This document shows positions 9,104 to 17,971 of a stretch of 64,000 bases of DNA, in pieces (position 1 is the stretch's first letter; every line of letters begins with the position of its first letter). The stretch lies in contig CAWISK010000006.1 in assembly GCA_963838805.1 (NCBI GenBank), positions 1 through 64,000 of the forward strand, read 5' to 3'. The notes beneath the pieces were generated by a model. That model had not been told where the DNA came from. It searched no databases and worked only from the letters and a program-made list of their open reading frames with translations. The position numbers and the translations under genes were made by a program. The DNA is from CAVRQM01 sp963838805 (GTDB lineage: Bacteria > Pseudomonadota > Alphaproteobacteria > Acetobacterales > Acetobacteraceae).

Positions 9104-10837
9104 TCAGTTGCAGAAGCCGATCAGTGCGTATTGCGAACCCCATGTATTCGCGTTCAGGATCTTCTCGTTGAACACCGCCGCGCGCTGGTTGGCACCGCAC
9201 GTCGCCGCCACCGGATCGAGCGATACGGCCGAGTAGTCTCCCCAGCGCTGGACGCTGCCCTGCTGGTTCCCGGTCAGCGCGACCGCGCTCGTAGCCAGCA
9301 CGGTGAGGGTTCCCATCGTGCCCAGCGCGTCGCCCGGCTGCCGCCCGGATACATCGACGCGGGCGTTGTGCTGCAAGCCGATCGTGCTGGTCGAGTCGGT
9401 CGTGCTCCAGACCACGAACGCATCGCCGCTGGAGTTCGACGAAATCGACGGATTGAAGTCGTCCGACGTACCCGATTCGAAGAAAAAGCCGCTCTGCGCG
9501 ACCGTATTGCCGGAGGTGTTGAGCTGGTAGAAGTAAGGCGCGGGAAAGCCGCCAAGATTGACGGTATGCACCCCCCAGAGCGTGCTCCCGTACTGTGCAA
9601 CGGCGGCCTGGAAGCGACCGTCCAGCGTATCGAGCACCTGGCTGGTGCCGGGTTGGGTGGCACTTGGCGGGACCGAATAGGCGGTGACCGGGATCTGTGC
9701 CTGGAGCGTGAACGAGAACTGCGACTGGTTGCTCAGGTTCGTGCCGCGGTAAAGATCGAGGACCGTGCCGCTGCTATCCGCCGCAAGGAAGAAGGCGTTG
9801 GCATTGGAATCCTGGACCACCGGCGGTGACACCGTGCCCGTGGTGGTGGGCAGCGTGAAGACCGGCGAGGACCAGCCGAGGCCATTGTAGACGGCAGCCT
9901 TGTCGATGGCGAGGACGGCCGCACCCTTGAAGCCGCTGCTGCCGAAGATATTGCCGGTGACGAGCAGGCCGTCCTGGCTGATGCCCAGCATGTCGTAGTC
10001 CCACAAATCGCCGGCGGCGAAGAAGCCGCCCGACATGCAGGGCCGATACACCCACCATGAGCCGGTGGCGCTAGCAGTCTTGGAGACGGCGAACCAGAAG
10101 CAGGCCGACACGGTGTCCCCTGCTTGCGGAATGCGCGTGTCCGTCACCACCCAGCGGTTCCAAATCGGGTCATATTGCACGCGCGGATCGCTCAAACTGT
10201 CGCTGGTGCCGAAGAAGGCGGGGAACGAGGTGGATTTTTGCAATTTGCCGGTGCTGCGGCTGTACACGTTCAGGGTCTGGTTGACCGGGAACACCACCTG
10301 GGTGGCGCTGATCGCTCCGGTCGTGTCCGGCGGATAGAAGCCGTCGCCGCTCATGCTCTCTGATGGGCCGGATTTGTTGATGTCAACAAAACCGGGGGAG
10401 ATGAGCGGTCCCGGCAGAGCCGAGCAATTCAGCAGCGTCTTTTCACGCCGGGTCCGGCGCATCGCATCGGCGGCGGCCTTGGCGGCGCGGTAGGCGTCGT
10501 CGCCCATCGTCGGGCGCGGCGCCGGCTCGGCGTGCGTGGGCGCGGCACGGAGTGCGGCCTGGGCCGCGTCCATCGCCTGCGGCGTCCGCAGCGCATGATA
10601 GCCGTCGGCCACGGTGGCCTGTCCCTTCGGCAGGATCGGCTTGCCGACCTGCGAGACCACCGATGCATCCGGCGCGGCTGCCTGCGCCATGGCTTGTAGA
10701 GGCGCCAGGATCAGGCAGGCGATCAGCGCCGCCGGCGGCAGGCCTGCGATGGCGAGGCGGCGTCTCAGCGAGATACGCGGCGGTCGCTGGTTGCCTCGGC
10801 CGGTCGGGCCGGAAGCGGCTTGAGATTGATGAAACAT
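9104..10837 (-). CDS. Secreted protein of unknown function, beta-rich
   Basis: A 577-residue exported protein with no family that I can name with certainty. After a basic leader (SLRRRLAIAG) there is a hydrophobic stretch and a signal peptidase site AMAQA near residue 52. The mature part is rich in Ser, Thr, Gly and aromatic residues, with repeated short blocks such as DPRVQYDPIWNRWVVTDTR and RWGDYSAVSLDP that resemble secreted beta-propeller proteins; the motif PPDTTGAISATQVV near residue 165 is conserved in such exported proteins as far as I recall. Only four or five cysteines. It stands alone between hpnI and pabC, with about 200 bp upstream for its promoter. Confidence 0.7.
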   Translation of the reverse strand: MFHQSQAASGPTGRGNQRPPRISLRRRLAIAGLPPAALIACLILAPLQAMAQAAAPDASVVSQVGKPILPKGQATVADGYHALRTPQAMDAAQAALRAAPTHAEPAPRPTMGDDAYRAAKAAADAMRRTRREKTLLNCSALPGPLISPGFVDINKSGPSESMSGDGFYPPDTTGAISATQVVFPVNQTLNVYSRSTGKLQKSTSFPAFFGTSDSLSDPRVQYDPIWNRWVVTDTRIPQAGDTVSACFWFAVSKTASATGSWWVYRPCMSGGFFAAGDLWDYDMLGISQDGLLVTGNIFGSSGFKGAAVLAIDKAAVYNGLGWSSPVFTLPTTTGTVSPPVVQDSNANAFFLAADSSGTVLDLYRGTNLSNQSQFSFTLQAQIPVTAYSVPPSATQPGTSQVLDTLDGRFQAAVAQYGSTLWGVHTVNLGGFPAPYFYQLNTSGNTVAQSGFFFESGTSDDFNPSISSNSSGDAFVVWSTTDSTSTIGLQHNARVDVSGRQPGDALGTMGTLTVLATSAVALTGNQQGSVQRWGDYSAVSLDPVAATCGANQRAAVFNEKILNANTWGSQYALIGFCN

Positions 10838-11035
10838 GGCAACCTTCTTTTCAGGTTGGTGAAGCTGCGCGGTCTGTTCGACGGCTCGCGGGCGGCACGG
10901 CCAGGTTCGTCTGGCACATCACCCGGCGCGTAGCGTATCGATCCGGCATCCCAATTGTAAACACACAAGACCGTTATGATACCAGCATGACGGTGCGCTG
11001 CGTGGCTGGGACGATCGGCGCCGCTGCTGAGGCTC

Positions 11036-11831
11036 TTAAGGTGATCGCCGGAGAATCGCATCCAGCTCTGCATTGGCAGGCTCGAACGTCCGCGTCTCGA
11101 GGGCGGCCAGCACGCGCGTCCCGAGGCTGTTGCCCAGGAACACGGAGCGGGCTTCGAGAAGGTCGCGAGGCAGCAGGGTGCGTTCGCGAGCCAGGCCCGC
11201 TTCGATCAGTCGCGCGCGGAAGATGCCGGGCAGCGCGCCATCCGAAACTGGCGGTGTGTCGATCGCATCGTCACGCAGCGCGAACACGTTCGCTGCCGTA
11301 GCCTCGGCGATCCGGCCGCGGCTGTCGAGCAGGATGGCGTCGTCGGCACCCAGCATCGCCGCCTCGCGCCGGGCGATGATGCTGTCGAGGTAGTTGAGCG
11401 ACTTGATGCGCGACAGCGGCGAGGCTTCATTGCGCCGTGTCGAACGTGCGATGACCACGCGTGCGGCCGCCGGCGGCTGTGGCAGTGGTGCCGTGGTGAT
11501 CAGCAGCGTGGGCCTGGATTTTCCCGTCGGCAACACGCCGCGCGATGCCGGACCGCGCGAGAGGGTGACGCGCACCGCCGCGTCCCCTGGCGCGCTGGCG
11601 GCCAGAATCGCGGCGATCGCCTCGGCGATCGCCGCGTCGCTCCATGCCAGCTCAATCCCCAGCACATCGGCGCCCGCCCGCAGCCGAGCGAGGTGCCGGT
11701 CCAGATGCAGTGCCACGCCATTCGATACGCGGATCGTCTCGAACACGCCGTCGCCCAGCAGGAAGCCGCGATCCGCCGGGATCGATCCGTGCCGCCTCCG
11801 ACGCGCAAAGCCGACCGTTCAGCCACAGCAT
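11036..11831 (-). CDS. pabC: Aminodeoxychorismate lyase-type class IV aminotransferase, frameshifted
   Basis: PLP enzyme of aminotransferase class IV, here most likely 4-amino-4-deoxychorismate lyase, which releases p-aminobenzoate for folate synthesis, because it follows pabB directly. The family motif DRGFLLGDGVFETIRV, the PLP lysine region IKSLNYLDSIIARREA and the C-terminal SVFLGNSLG are present. One extra G near 11775 breaks the frame between the N-terminal MLWLNGRLCASEAARIDP and ADRGFLLGDG. The start ATG (11829-11831) overlaps the pabB stop as TGATG, a sign of translational coupling. D-amino-acid or branched-chain transaminase activity cannot be excluded from sequence alone. Confidence 0.82.
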
Positions 11832-13264
11832 CACGGCGGCTCCGGGCCAAGCGCGCGCAGCAGCGGGCGGACCTTGACCATCATCTCCTCGTGCTCATCG
11901 GCCGGATCGGAGTCCCAGACGATGCCGCCGCCCGCCTGCACCGCGATCGTCTCCGGGGTGACTGTTACGGTCCGGATCGCGATGTTGCTGTCCATCGCCC
12001 CGTCGAAGCCGATCCAGGCGATGGCGCCGCAATACGGTCCGCGCGGTGCCTGTTCCAATTCGGCGATGATCTGCATGGCACGGATTTTCGGCGCCCCCGT
12101 GATCGAGCCGCCGGGGAAGGAGGCGCGCAACAGATCGACCGGGCCGAGGCCTGGCCGCAGCCTGCCTTCGATGGCCGAGACCAGATGATGCACGGCGGCA
12201 AAGCTTTCGATCGCGGCCAGGCGCGGCACGCGCACGCTGCCGATCTCGGCCACGCGACCGATATCGTTGCGCAGCAGATCGACGATCATCAGGTTCTCGG
12301 CGCGATCCTTGTCGCTCGCCTGCAATTCGGCGCTCAGCGCCGAGTCCGCCTCGGGCGATGGCCCGCGCGGGCGGGTACCCTTGATCGGCCGGCTCTCGAT
12401 GCGCCCGTCCGCGGTCAGGCGGATGAATCGTTCCGGTGAGGCGCTGGCGATCGCCAGACGCTTGCCGCAACCCAGATAGGCCGCGAACGGCGCCGGGCTG
12501 GCGCGCCGAATCGCTGTGTACAGATCGGCGGCGTGCAGCCCCGCCGGCCGCGACGCCAGGAATCGCGCGGTGAAATTGGCCTGGAAGATGTCGCCCGCGG
12601 CAATGTACTCCCGCACCCGAGCGACAGCTTCGAGGTATTCAGCGCGCGGGGTCTCGCGTTTCCAGGTGAGCGGCGGGACCACGTTTGCGGCGGTGACCCG
12701 CGTGGCCTCAAGCTGCCGCAGCAGCCATTGTGCGCGAGTCTCCGCCCGAGTGCGGCGAGCCTCTGGCCGCATCTCTGGCAGTCCCGACGAGATCAGCCAG
12801 GCGCGGCGCTCGCCCATGTCGAATGCCAGCACGAGATCGTAGAAGCCGAATACCAGATCCGGGATTCCCAGCCCCCGTTCGGTCTTGCGCGGTACATCCT
12901 CCAGGTGACACGCCAGCTCGTAGCCGAGGAACCCGACAGCACCTCCCGCGAACGGCACTGGGGCTGCACCGGCGGGCTGAGCGAACCGCGCGAGCTGTGC
13001 GGCCAATGCGGTGAACGGATCGGCGTCGATCACCGCCCCGTCGAGCGTCACGCGATCGCCCGTGGCTTGCAAGATCTGGAACGGCGAGACCGCGATGTAG
13101 CTGAAGCGGCTTCGCTCCGATGCCGGACCCGCGCTGTCCAGAAAGGCCACGAAGGGGTCGGCAGACCAGCCGACGAATGCGAGAGCCGGTTCGCGCCACG
13201 GGATTTCGCGCACCAGCGGCGCCAGGGCCGCGCCCGCAAGGCCCGGCGGCATTCCGAGCGTCAC
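11831..13264 (-). CDS. pabB: Aminodeoxychorismate synthase component I
   Basis: Chorismate-binding enzyme of 477 residues making 4-amino-4-deoxychorismate for folate. The C-terminal chorismate-binding domain is clear: YIAAGDIFQANFTARF, SPERFIR, RPIKGTRPRG, DRAENLMIVDLLRNDIGRV, FPGGSITGAPK, and YCGAIAWIGFDG. The lysine in PIKGT marks PabB; anthranilate synthases have alanine there. The N-terminal TrpE-like domain occupies roughly residues 20-180. GTG at 13264 overlaps the rodA stop as GTGA; an ATG at 13252 is the alternative. A longer open frame upstream is only the shadow of rodA. No glutaminase partner (pabA) is adjacent. Confidence 0.93.
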   Translation of the reverse strand: MTLGMPPGLAGAALAPLVREIPWREPALAFVGWSADPFVAFLDSAGPASERSRFSYIAVSPFQILQATGDRVTLDGAVIDADPFTALAAQLARFAQPAGAAPVPFAGGAVGFLGYELACHLEDVPRKTERGLGIPDLVFGFYDLVLAFDMGERRAWLISSGLPEMRPEARRTRAETRAQWLLRQLEATRVTAANVVPPLTWKRETPRAEYLEAVARVREYIAAGDIFQANFTARFLASRPAGLHAADLYTAIRRASPAPFAAYLGCGKRLAIASASPERFIRLTADGRIESRPIKGTRPRGPSPEADSALSAELQASDKDRAENLMIVDLLRNDIGRVAEIGSVRVPRLAAIESFAAVHHLVSAIEGRLRPGLGPVDLLRASFPGGSITGAPKIRAMQIIAELEQAPRGPYCGAIAWIGFDGAMDSNIAIRTVTVTPETIAVQAGGGIVWDSDPADEHEEMMVKVRPLLRALGPEPP

Positions 13265-14412
13265 ACCGGGTGCTCCTCGTCCGGGAACTCCACATCGCGA
13301 TGCACATGCACGCTCATCAGCAGGCCAAAGCCCGCCATGACCGTCAGCATCGCCGAACCGCCCTGGCTGACAAGCGGCAGCGGCACGCCGCCGACCGGAA
13401 TCGTGCCGGTGACCATTGCGACGTTGACGAAGATGTACATGAAGAAGTTGGTGGCAATCCCCAGCGCCACCAGCCGGCCGTACTGGTGGCGGCTGCGCAG
13501 CCCGATCACCAGCGCCCCCAGCACGATCGCCATGAGCAGCCCAAGCACCGCGGCACCGCCGACGAAGCCGAACGACTCGGCCAGCACAGTGAAGATGAAG
13601 TCGGTCTGCCTCTCGGGCAGATAGGTGAGGTTGCTCGGCCGGCCGTCGGGCAGCCCCTTGCCGTACATGCCGCCGATGCCGAGCGCGATACGGCTCTGGA
13701 TGATGTTGTAGCCGGCCCCCAACGGGTCGCTCTCGGGGTGCAGGAACGTGGTGACGCGGGCACGCTGGTAATCGTGCAGGTGAGTGTAGGCGATCGGCGC
13801 CGCCAGCCCGATCGCGCCCACCACCACCAGGATCTTCCACCAGCGCACGCCGGCCCCCAGGAACACGGCGAAGCCCACCACCGCGGCAATGACCGCCGTG
13901 CCGAGGTTGGGTTCCTTCAGGATCAGCGCCACAGGCAGCAGCACCGCGAGCGTCGGGGGCACCAGGAACAGTGGGCGCCCGACCGTCTCCCAGCTTGCCC
14001 GGTGAAACCAGGCGGCCAGCGCCATCACCAGGGCGAGCTTCATGTATTCGCTGGGCTGCCATTGCATTCCGGCGAGGTCGATCCAGCGCTGCGCGCCTTT
14101 GCCGACATGCCCGATCCGCGCCACCAGCACCAGCAGCACGACGCCCGCGGCATAGGCCGGCCAGGACAGACGCGCCAGCACGCGAATGTCGATGACGGCT
14201 ATGCCCAGCATCAGCGCGAGGCCCACCAGGAAACGCAGCGCGTGGCGTGTGGCATAGGGCTCGGGCGAGCCACCCGCCGCGGCGTACAGCGCGGCATAGC
14301 CGACTCCGGCCAGGGCGCAGAGCATCAGCACGTAGAGCCAGTTCACGCGGAACAGCTTTCCCAGCATCCCGAGCGAGGACGGCCGCACCAGGCGGCGCTC
14401 CAACAGGTTCAT
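13261..14412 (-). CDS. rodA: Rod shape-determining peptidoglycan glycosyltransferase RodA
   Basis: SEDS-family membrane glycosyltransferase that polymerises lipid II during cell elongation with PBP2. Of 383 residues with about ten hydrophobic segments. Characteristic stretches are GKGAQRWIDLAGMQWQPSEY, LKEPNLGTA, the long periplasmic loop with DPLGAGYNIIQSRIALG and GMYGKGLPDGRPSNLTYLPE, and GGVPLPLVSQGGSAML near the end. Start ATG at 14412 gives MNLLERRLVRP; it lies 17 bases after the mrdA stop. Fourth downstream gene of the mreB operon. Confidence 0.95.
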   Translation of the reverse strand: MNLLERRLVRPSSLGMLGKLFRVNWLYVLMLCALAGVGYAALYAAAGGSPEPYATRHALRFLVGLALMLGIAVIDIRVLARLSWPAYAAGVVLLVLVARIGHVGKGAQRWIDLAGMQWQPSEYMKLALVMALAAWFHRASWETVGRPLFLVPPTLAVLLPVALILKEPNLGTAVIAAVVGFAVFLGAGVRWWKILVVVGAIGLAAPIAYTHLHDYQRARVTTFLHPESDPLGAGYNIIQSRIALGIGGMYGKGLPDGRPSNLTYLPERQTDFIFTVLAESFGFVGGAAVLGLLMAIVLGALVIGLRSRHQYGRLVALGIATNFFMYIFVNVAMVTGTIPVGGVPLPLVSQGGSAMLTVMAGFGLLMSVHVHRDVEFPDEEHPV

Positions 14413-14428
14413 GGCAGGCGGGGTGCGC

Positions 14429-16291
14429 TCATATGGAGGCGACGTGCTGCGGCGGGGCGGCGCGGCCGGCCGGATCGCGGGTCAGCGTCTCGGTCATGAT
14501 GTCGCGCGCGAGGGGCGCTGCGACGTCGGCGCCGGCATTGCCGTGCTCGACCACGACCGACAGCGCGTAGCGCGGCGCGTCATACGGCGCGAACGCCACG
14601 AACAGCGCGTGCGGGCGCAGCTCCCACGGCAAATTGGCGCTGTTGAAGGTGCCGCTCTCGCGCAGGGCGCGCGAGACCCGATGCACCTGGCTCGATCCGG
14701 TCTTGCCGGCCAGCTGCACGCCCGGCAACGCAAGCCTGGCCAGCGGTGCCGTGCCGCCGTGGTCGTTGACCACCGCCCACATCCCCTCGCGCACCGTTTG
14801 CAGTTCGCGCGGAGCCAGGCCCATGTCGGGCCAGGTGTCGGCCTGCTCCTCGGCTTGCAGTTCCGCCCCGATGTCGCGCGTCAGATGTGGCTGCACCGCG
14901 CGGCCGGTGGCGATCCGCGAGACCATCGTGCAGAGCGACAGCGGCGTGAGCTGCAGGAAGCCCTGGCCGATGCCATGCACGATCGTGTCGCCGATGTTCC
15001 ACGCGTGACCGTGCCGGATCCGCCACTCGCGCGTCGGCACAAGGCCGGTGCGCGCGTTCGGCAACTCGATGTCGAGCTTGACGCCGAGGCCGAAGCGATT
15101 GGCCATCGCTGCCATGCGATCCATGCCGGTGCGCAGCGCCACGTTGTAGAAAAACACATCGCAGCTGTTCTTCAGGCCGCCGCGCAGATCAAGTTCGCCG
15201 TGCCCGTATTTCTTCCAGCAATGGAAGCGGGCGTTGCCGTAGTCGAGATAGCCAGGACAATTGATGCGGTCGTAAGGCGAGATCGCTCGCGCTTCCAGGC
15301 CCGCGAGCGCCACCACCATCTTGAACGTCGAGCCGGGTGCGTACAGGCCGGCCGCCGCCTTGTTGATGAGCGGCGCCTTGCGGTCGCGCGTCCATTCGAT
15401 CCATTGCGACTCAGAAACACCCGCATTGAACAGGCTGGGATCGAAGGACGGATTGCTCACCATCGACAGCACCGCACCGTTGCGGCAATCCATCACCACG
15501 GCGCTGGCGCTCGCGTCGCCGAGCCGGTTCGAGACGAAATGCTGCAGGCCGGTGTCGAGCGTGAGCGTGATGTCCTGCCCCTGCTTGCCTTCCTGCCGGT
15601 CGAGTTCGCGGATCACCCGGCCGACCGCGTTGACCTCGAGCTGGATGGCGCCGGCCGTGCCGCGCAGCTCGCGGTCCTGAGATTTCTCGATCCCGGCGCG
15701 GCCGACGCGGATGCCGGGCAGCGCCAGCATCGGGTCCGATGCCACGTCCCGATCGTTGGGCGGTGCCACATAGCCCACGGTGTGCGCCAGCAGCGGCCCG
15801 AACGGGTACAGCCTCGTCGTGCCGACGTCGATCAGGATGCCGGGCAGGTCGGGTGCGGCCACCTCGATGCGCGCCATTTCCTCCCAGTCGAGGAACTCCC
15901 TCACCGTGACCGGAATGTAGCGGCGGCCGCGGCGCAGTTCGCGTTCGACGCGGGCGCGCTCGTGATCCGCCAGCGGGACGACGACGGAGAACCGGTCGAG
16001 CGTGGCTTGCACGTCGTCCGCCTGCTCGGCCATCAGCAGTGCCCGCCAGTTCAGCTTGTTGTTGGCGACGACGATGCCCGCGCGATCGAACAGGCGGGCG
16101 CGCGGCGGCGCGGTCAGCCGTGTGCTCACCCGGTTCGTGCTGGCCATCATGGCGTAGCGTTCGCCGTCGATGATCTGCGCCTGGTACAGCTTGGCGCCGA
16201 GCAGCCCGAACACGCCCAGCTGCGCACCGCCCACCAGCAAGGCGCGGCGGGTGAAAACGGAACGGCGCTGGCCCTCGCGGCGGGCGCGCAT
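14429..16291 (-). CDS. mrdA: Penicillin-binding protein 2 (transpeptidase)
   Basis: Class B penicillin-binding protein of 620 residues that crosslinks peptidoglycan in the elongasome. It has a short basic cytoplasmic tail, one N-terminal membrane anchor (about residues 18-38), a dimerisation domain and a transpeptidase domain with the three expected active-site motifs: STFK (GLYAPGSTFKMVVALAG, around residue 325), SCD (GLKNSCDVFFYN) and KTGSS (LAGKTGSSQVHRVS). The ATG at 16291 follows the mreD stop by 16 bases. The partner RodA follows immediately. Confidence 0.96.
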   Translation of the reverse strand: MRARREGQRRSVFTRRALLVGGAQLGVFGLLGAKLYQAQIIDGERYAMMASTNRVSTRLTAPPRARLFDRAGIVVANNKLNWRALLMAEQADDVQATLDRFSVVVPLADHERARVERELRRGRRYIPVTVREFLDWEEMARIEVAAPDLPGILIDVGTTRLYPFGPLLAHTVGYVAPPNDRDVASDPMLALPGIRVGRAGIEKSQDRELRGTAGAIQLEVNAVGRVIRELDRQEGKQGQDITLTLDTGLQHFVSNRLGDASASAVVMDCRNGAVLSMVSNPSFDPSLFNAGVSESQWIEWTRDRKAPLINKAAAGLYAPGSTFKMVVALAGLEARAISPYDRINCPGYLDYGNARFHCWKKYGHGELDLRGGLKNSCDVFFYNVALRTGMDRMAAMANRFGLGVKLDIELPNARTGLVPTREWRIRHGHAWNIGDTIVHGIGQGFLQLTPLSLCTMVSRIATGRAVQPHLTRDIGAELQAEEQADTWPDMGLAPRELQTVREGMWAVVNDHGGTAPLARLALPGVQLAGKTGSSQVHRVSRALRESGTFNSANLPWELRPHALFVAFAPYDAPRYALSVVVEHGNAGADVAAPLARDIMTETLTRDPAGRAAPPQHVASI

Positions 16292-16307
16292 CAGGCAGGT
16301 GCCCCAT

Positions 16308-16853
16308 TCATGCGTGCTCCGGCTCGGCCAAAGTCTGATGCGCGCGCCCCAGCATCACTGCGATGGCCGGATAGAGCCCGACGCAGAGCGCCGCCTGCAA
16401 CGCGGCCGGTGCCACCGGGTAGATCCGGAAGGCCAGCACGCAGACAAGCGCCCAGCCGACGGCCGCGGCGGCCGCTCCCACGACAGCGAACACCAGCCAG
16501 GTCAGCAGGAACCCGCCGCGTGCCAGGTCGCGCCGCCAGCGCAGTGCGGCGCCGTGGCAGGCCAGCAGCACGACCGCATTGACGCCGAGCGGGCCGAAGC
16601 CCAGCAGGTCGATCAGCAGACCGATCAGGAACACGGCGGGCGGAGGCATGGAGCCAGGCCGGAACACCGACCAGAAGAACACGCAGCAAAGGCCCATGCC
16701 GATCTGCAGCTCCGCGCGGCCCGGCAAGCCCAGCGGCGCGCCGCAGGCCAGCAGCAGCAGGATCGTGGTGGCGGTCGGGAAACCGCGCCGCGCCGCTATG
16801 TCCAGCCTCCGGGCCAGGCTTTGCCGCGGCCGGATGCCCGGATGCGAAGGCAT
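16308..16853 (-). CDS. mreD: Rod shape-determining protein MreD
   Basis: Small inner-membrane protein of the elongasome, 181 residues, with about five hydrophobic segments (for example ILLLLACGAPLGLPGRAELQ and AVFLIGLLIDLLGFGPLGVN). MreD is poorly conserved; the call rests on hydrophobicity, the FLIGLLIDLLGFGPLG stretch typical of the family, and its place between mreC and mrdA. Its ATG (16851-16853) overlaps the mreC stop as TGATG. The frame also continues upstream into mreC because of the shift in that gene; that extension is not real. Confidence 0.87.
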   Translation of the reverse strand: MPSHPGIRPRQSLARRLDIAARRGFPTATTILLLLACGAPLGLPGRAELQIGMGLCCVFFWSVFRPGSMPPPAVFLIGLLIDLLGFGPLGVNAVVLLACHGAALRWRRDLARGGFLLTWLVFAVVGAAAAAVGWALVCVLAFRIYPVAPAALQAALCVGLYPAIAVMLGRAHQTLAEPEHA

Positions 16854-17816
16854 CAGCGATCCGCTCGATGCAGCCCGACGAGCCCGGCGGTGGCCGGCAT
16901 CGGACCTATTGGCGCGGGCTGCGGTTCTCCGGGGGGGGCCGATCTCGATTTCGGCCGGGCCGGACGGGCGGCCGCAGAGGCGGTCGGGGGGCCATCCAGT
17001 CGGCTCACCTGGCTGTAATCGAACAGCCGCACCACTTCCAGCCGGTCGAGGCGCGCTAACGGCTCGACCTCGGCCACATTGCTGCTGCTGTAGTGGACAG
17101 TTCCGACCGGCAGGCCGGCGGGAAAGGCTCCGGCCTCGGAACTGGTGACGACCCGCTCGCCCTCCGCCGGCTGTATCCCCTCCGGCCAATACATGAGCCT
17201 GGCCCGGGCGCCGTTGGTGCCGGCCAGGATGGCGCGGGCGCGGCTGCCCTCCAGCATCACGGGAATGCGGCTGTTGAGATCGGTGATCAGCAACACCCGT
17301 ACGGTGCGCGCACCCACTTCGGTCACCCGCCCGACCAGCCCGCGGTCGTCGAGCGCGATCTCGCCCTTCCTGATGCCGTGGTTCGGCCCCGCGGACAGGA
17401 GCACGGCGCGCGCATAGGATTCCGCCGGCGTCGGCCACCACCGGCGCGGTCACGAAGCCAGGGGAGGGCTGCGGAATCCAGTGCAGATTGGCCTTCAGCG
17501 TGGCGTTCTCGGCGTCCAGCGCCAGGGCCACCGCCTGCCACTTGCGCAGCAGCGCGTTCTCGCGGCGCAGCGTCGCGTTGTCGGCGGCGAGCGTGAAGAC
17601 ATGCGTCACATTGTCGATCGTGGTGCGCAGATCCTCGAGCGGCGGCGCCACCACGCCGTAAATCGGCGCCAGAGCGTCGGCCAGGGCCATGTGCATCCGC
17701 TCCGCCAGCAGGGCGTCGGCCTTGCCCAGCAGCATCAACCCGAAACTGGCGGTGACCAGCACCGGCAGGCTGAGCTTCGAGAGGGCCTGGCGCACCGGGA
17801 TCGAGAGGCGGATCAT
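16853..17816 (-). CDS. mreC: Rod shape-determining protein MreC, frameshifted
   Basis: Membrane-anchored scaffold of the elongasome. A single N-terminal membrane segment (VLVTASFGLMLLGKADALL) is followed by a coiled coil (LRRENALLRKWQAVALALD) and the MreC beta-barrel domain (GIRKGEIALDDRGLVGRVTE, LLITDLNSRIPVML). A Pro/Ala-rich tail follows FDYSQVSRLDGPP. One extra G near 17425 interrupts the frame: removing it reads VADAGESYARAVLLSAG. Because mreC is normally essential in rod-shaped cells and everything else is intact, sequencing error is the likely cause. Start ATG at 17816. Confidence 0.88.
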
Positions 17817-17834
17817 GGGACGGGGCTCATCTCA

Positions 17835-17935
17835 CGCACGAGACCCCACCCGGCCCTTCGGGTCCTGAAAGGGGAGGGAGAGGGTCTGCCTCGCCACTTC
17901 GGGGCGGGTGGCGCGTAGCGCCGGGTTGAGGACGT
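17835..17935. repeat. GC-rich palindromic intergenic sequence
   Basis: The gap between mreB and mreC holds several short hairpins: CGGCCC-TTC-GGGTCC, a CCAC-loop-GGGCGGG pairing, and GGCGC-GTA-GCGCC. A related purine-rich block GGAGGGAGAGGG occurs here and again at about 21296-21307 next to leuA. This looks like a dispersed repetitive extragenic palindrome rather than a gene. It may attenuate or process the mreB transcript, but that is only a guess. Confidence 0.4.
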
Positions 17936-17971
17936 GAGGCACGGCGCTACCATAGCGCAGCCTCGCGCCGC

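Noticed and set aside
11831..14062. A 743-residue open frame joining pabB to sequence upstream
   Set aside because: The upstream 265 residues are a shadow of rodA; pabB has a proper GTGA-overlapping start at 13264.
12533..14499. His/Gln/Arg-rich long open frames on the plus strand
   Set aside because: They are antisense to pabB and rodA and have no domain; typical of high-GC DNA.
16308..17816. A mreC-mreD fusion frame
   Set aside because: The frame is joined only because of the one-base shift in mreC; MreD has its own ATG overlapping the true mreC stop.
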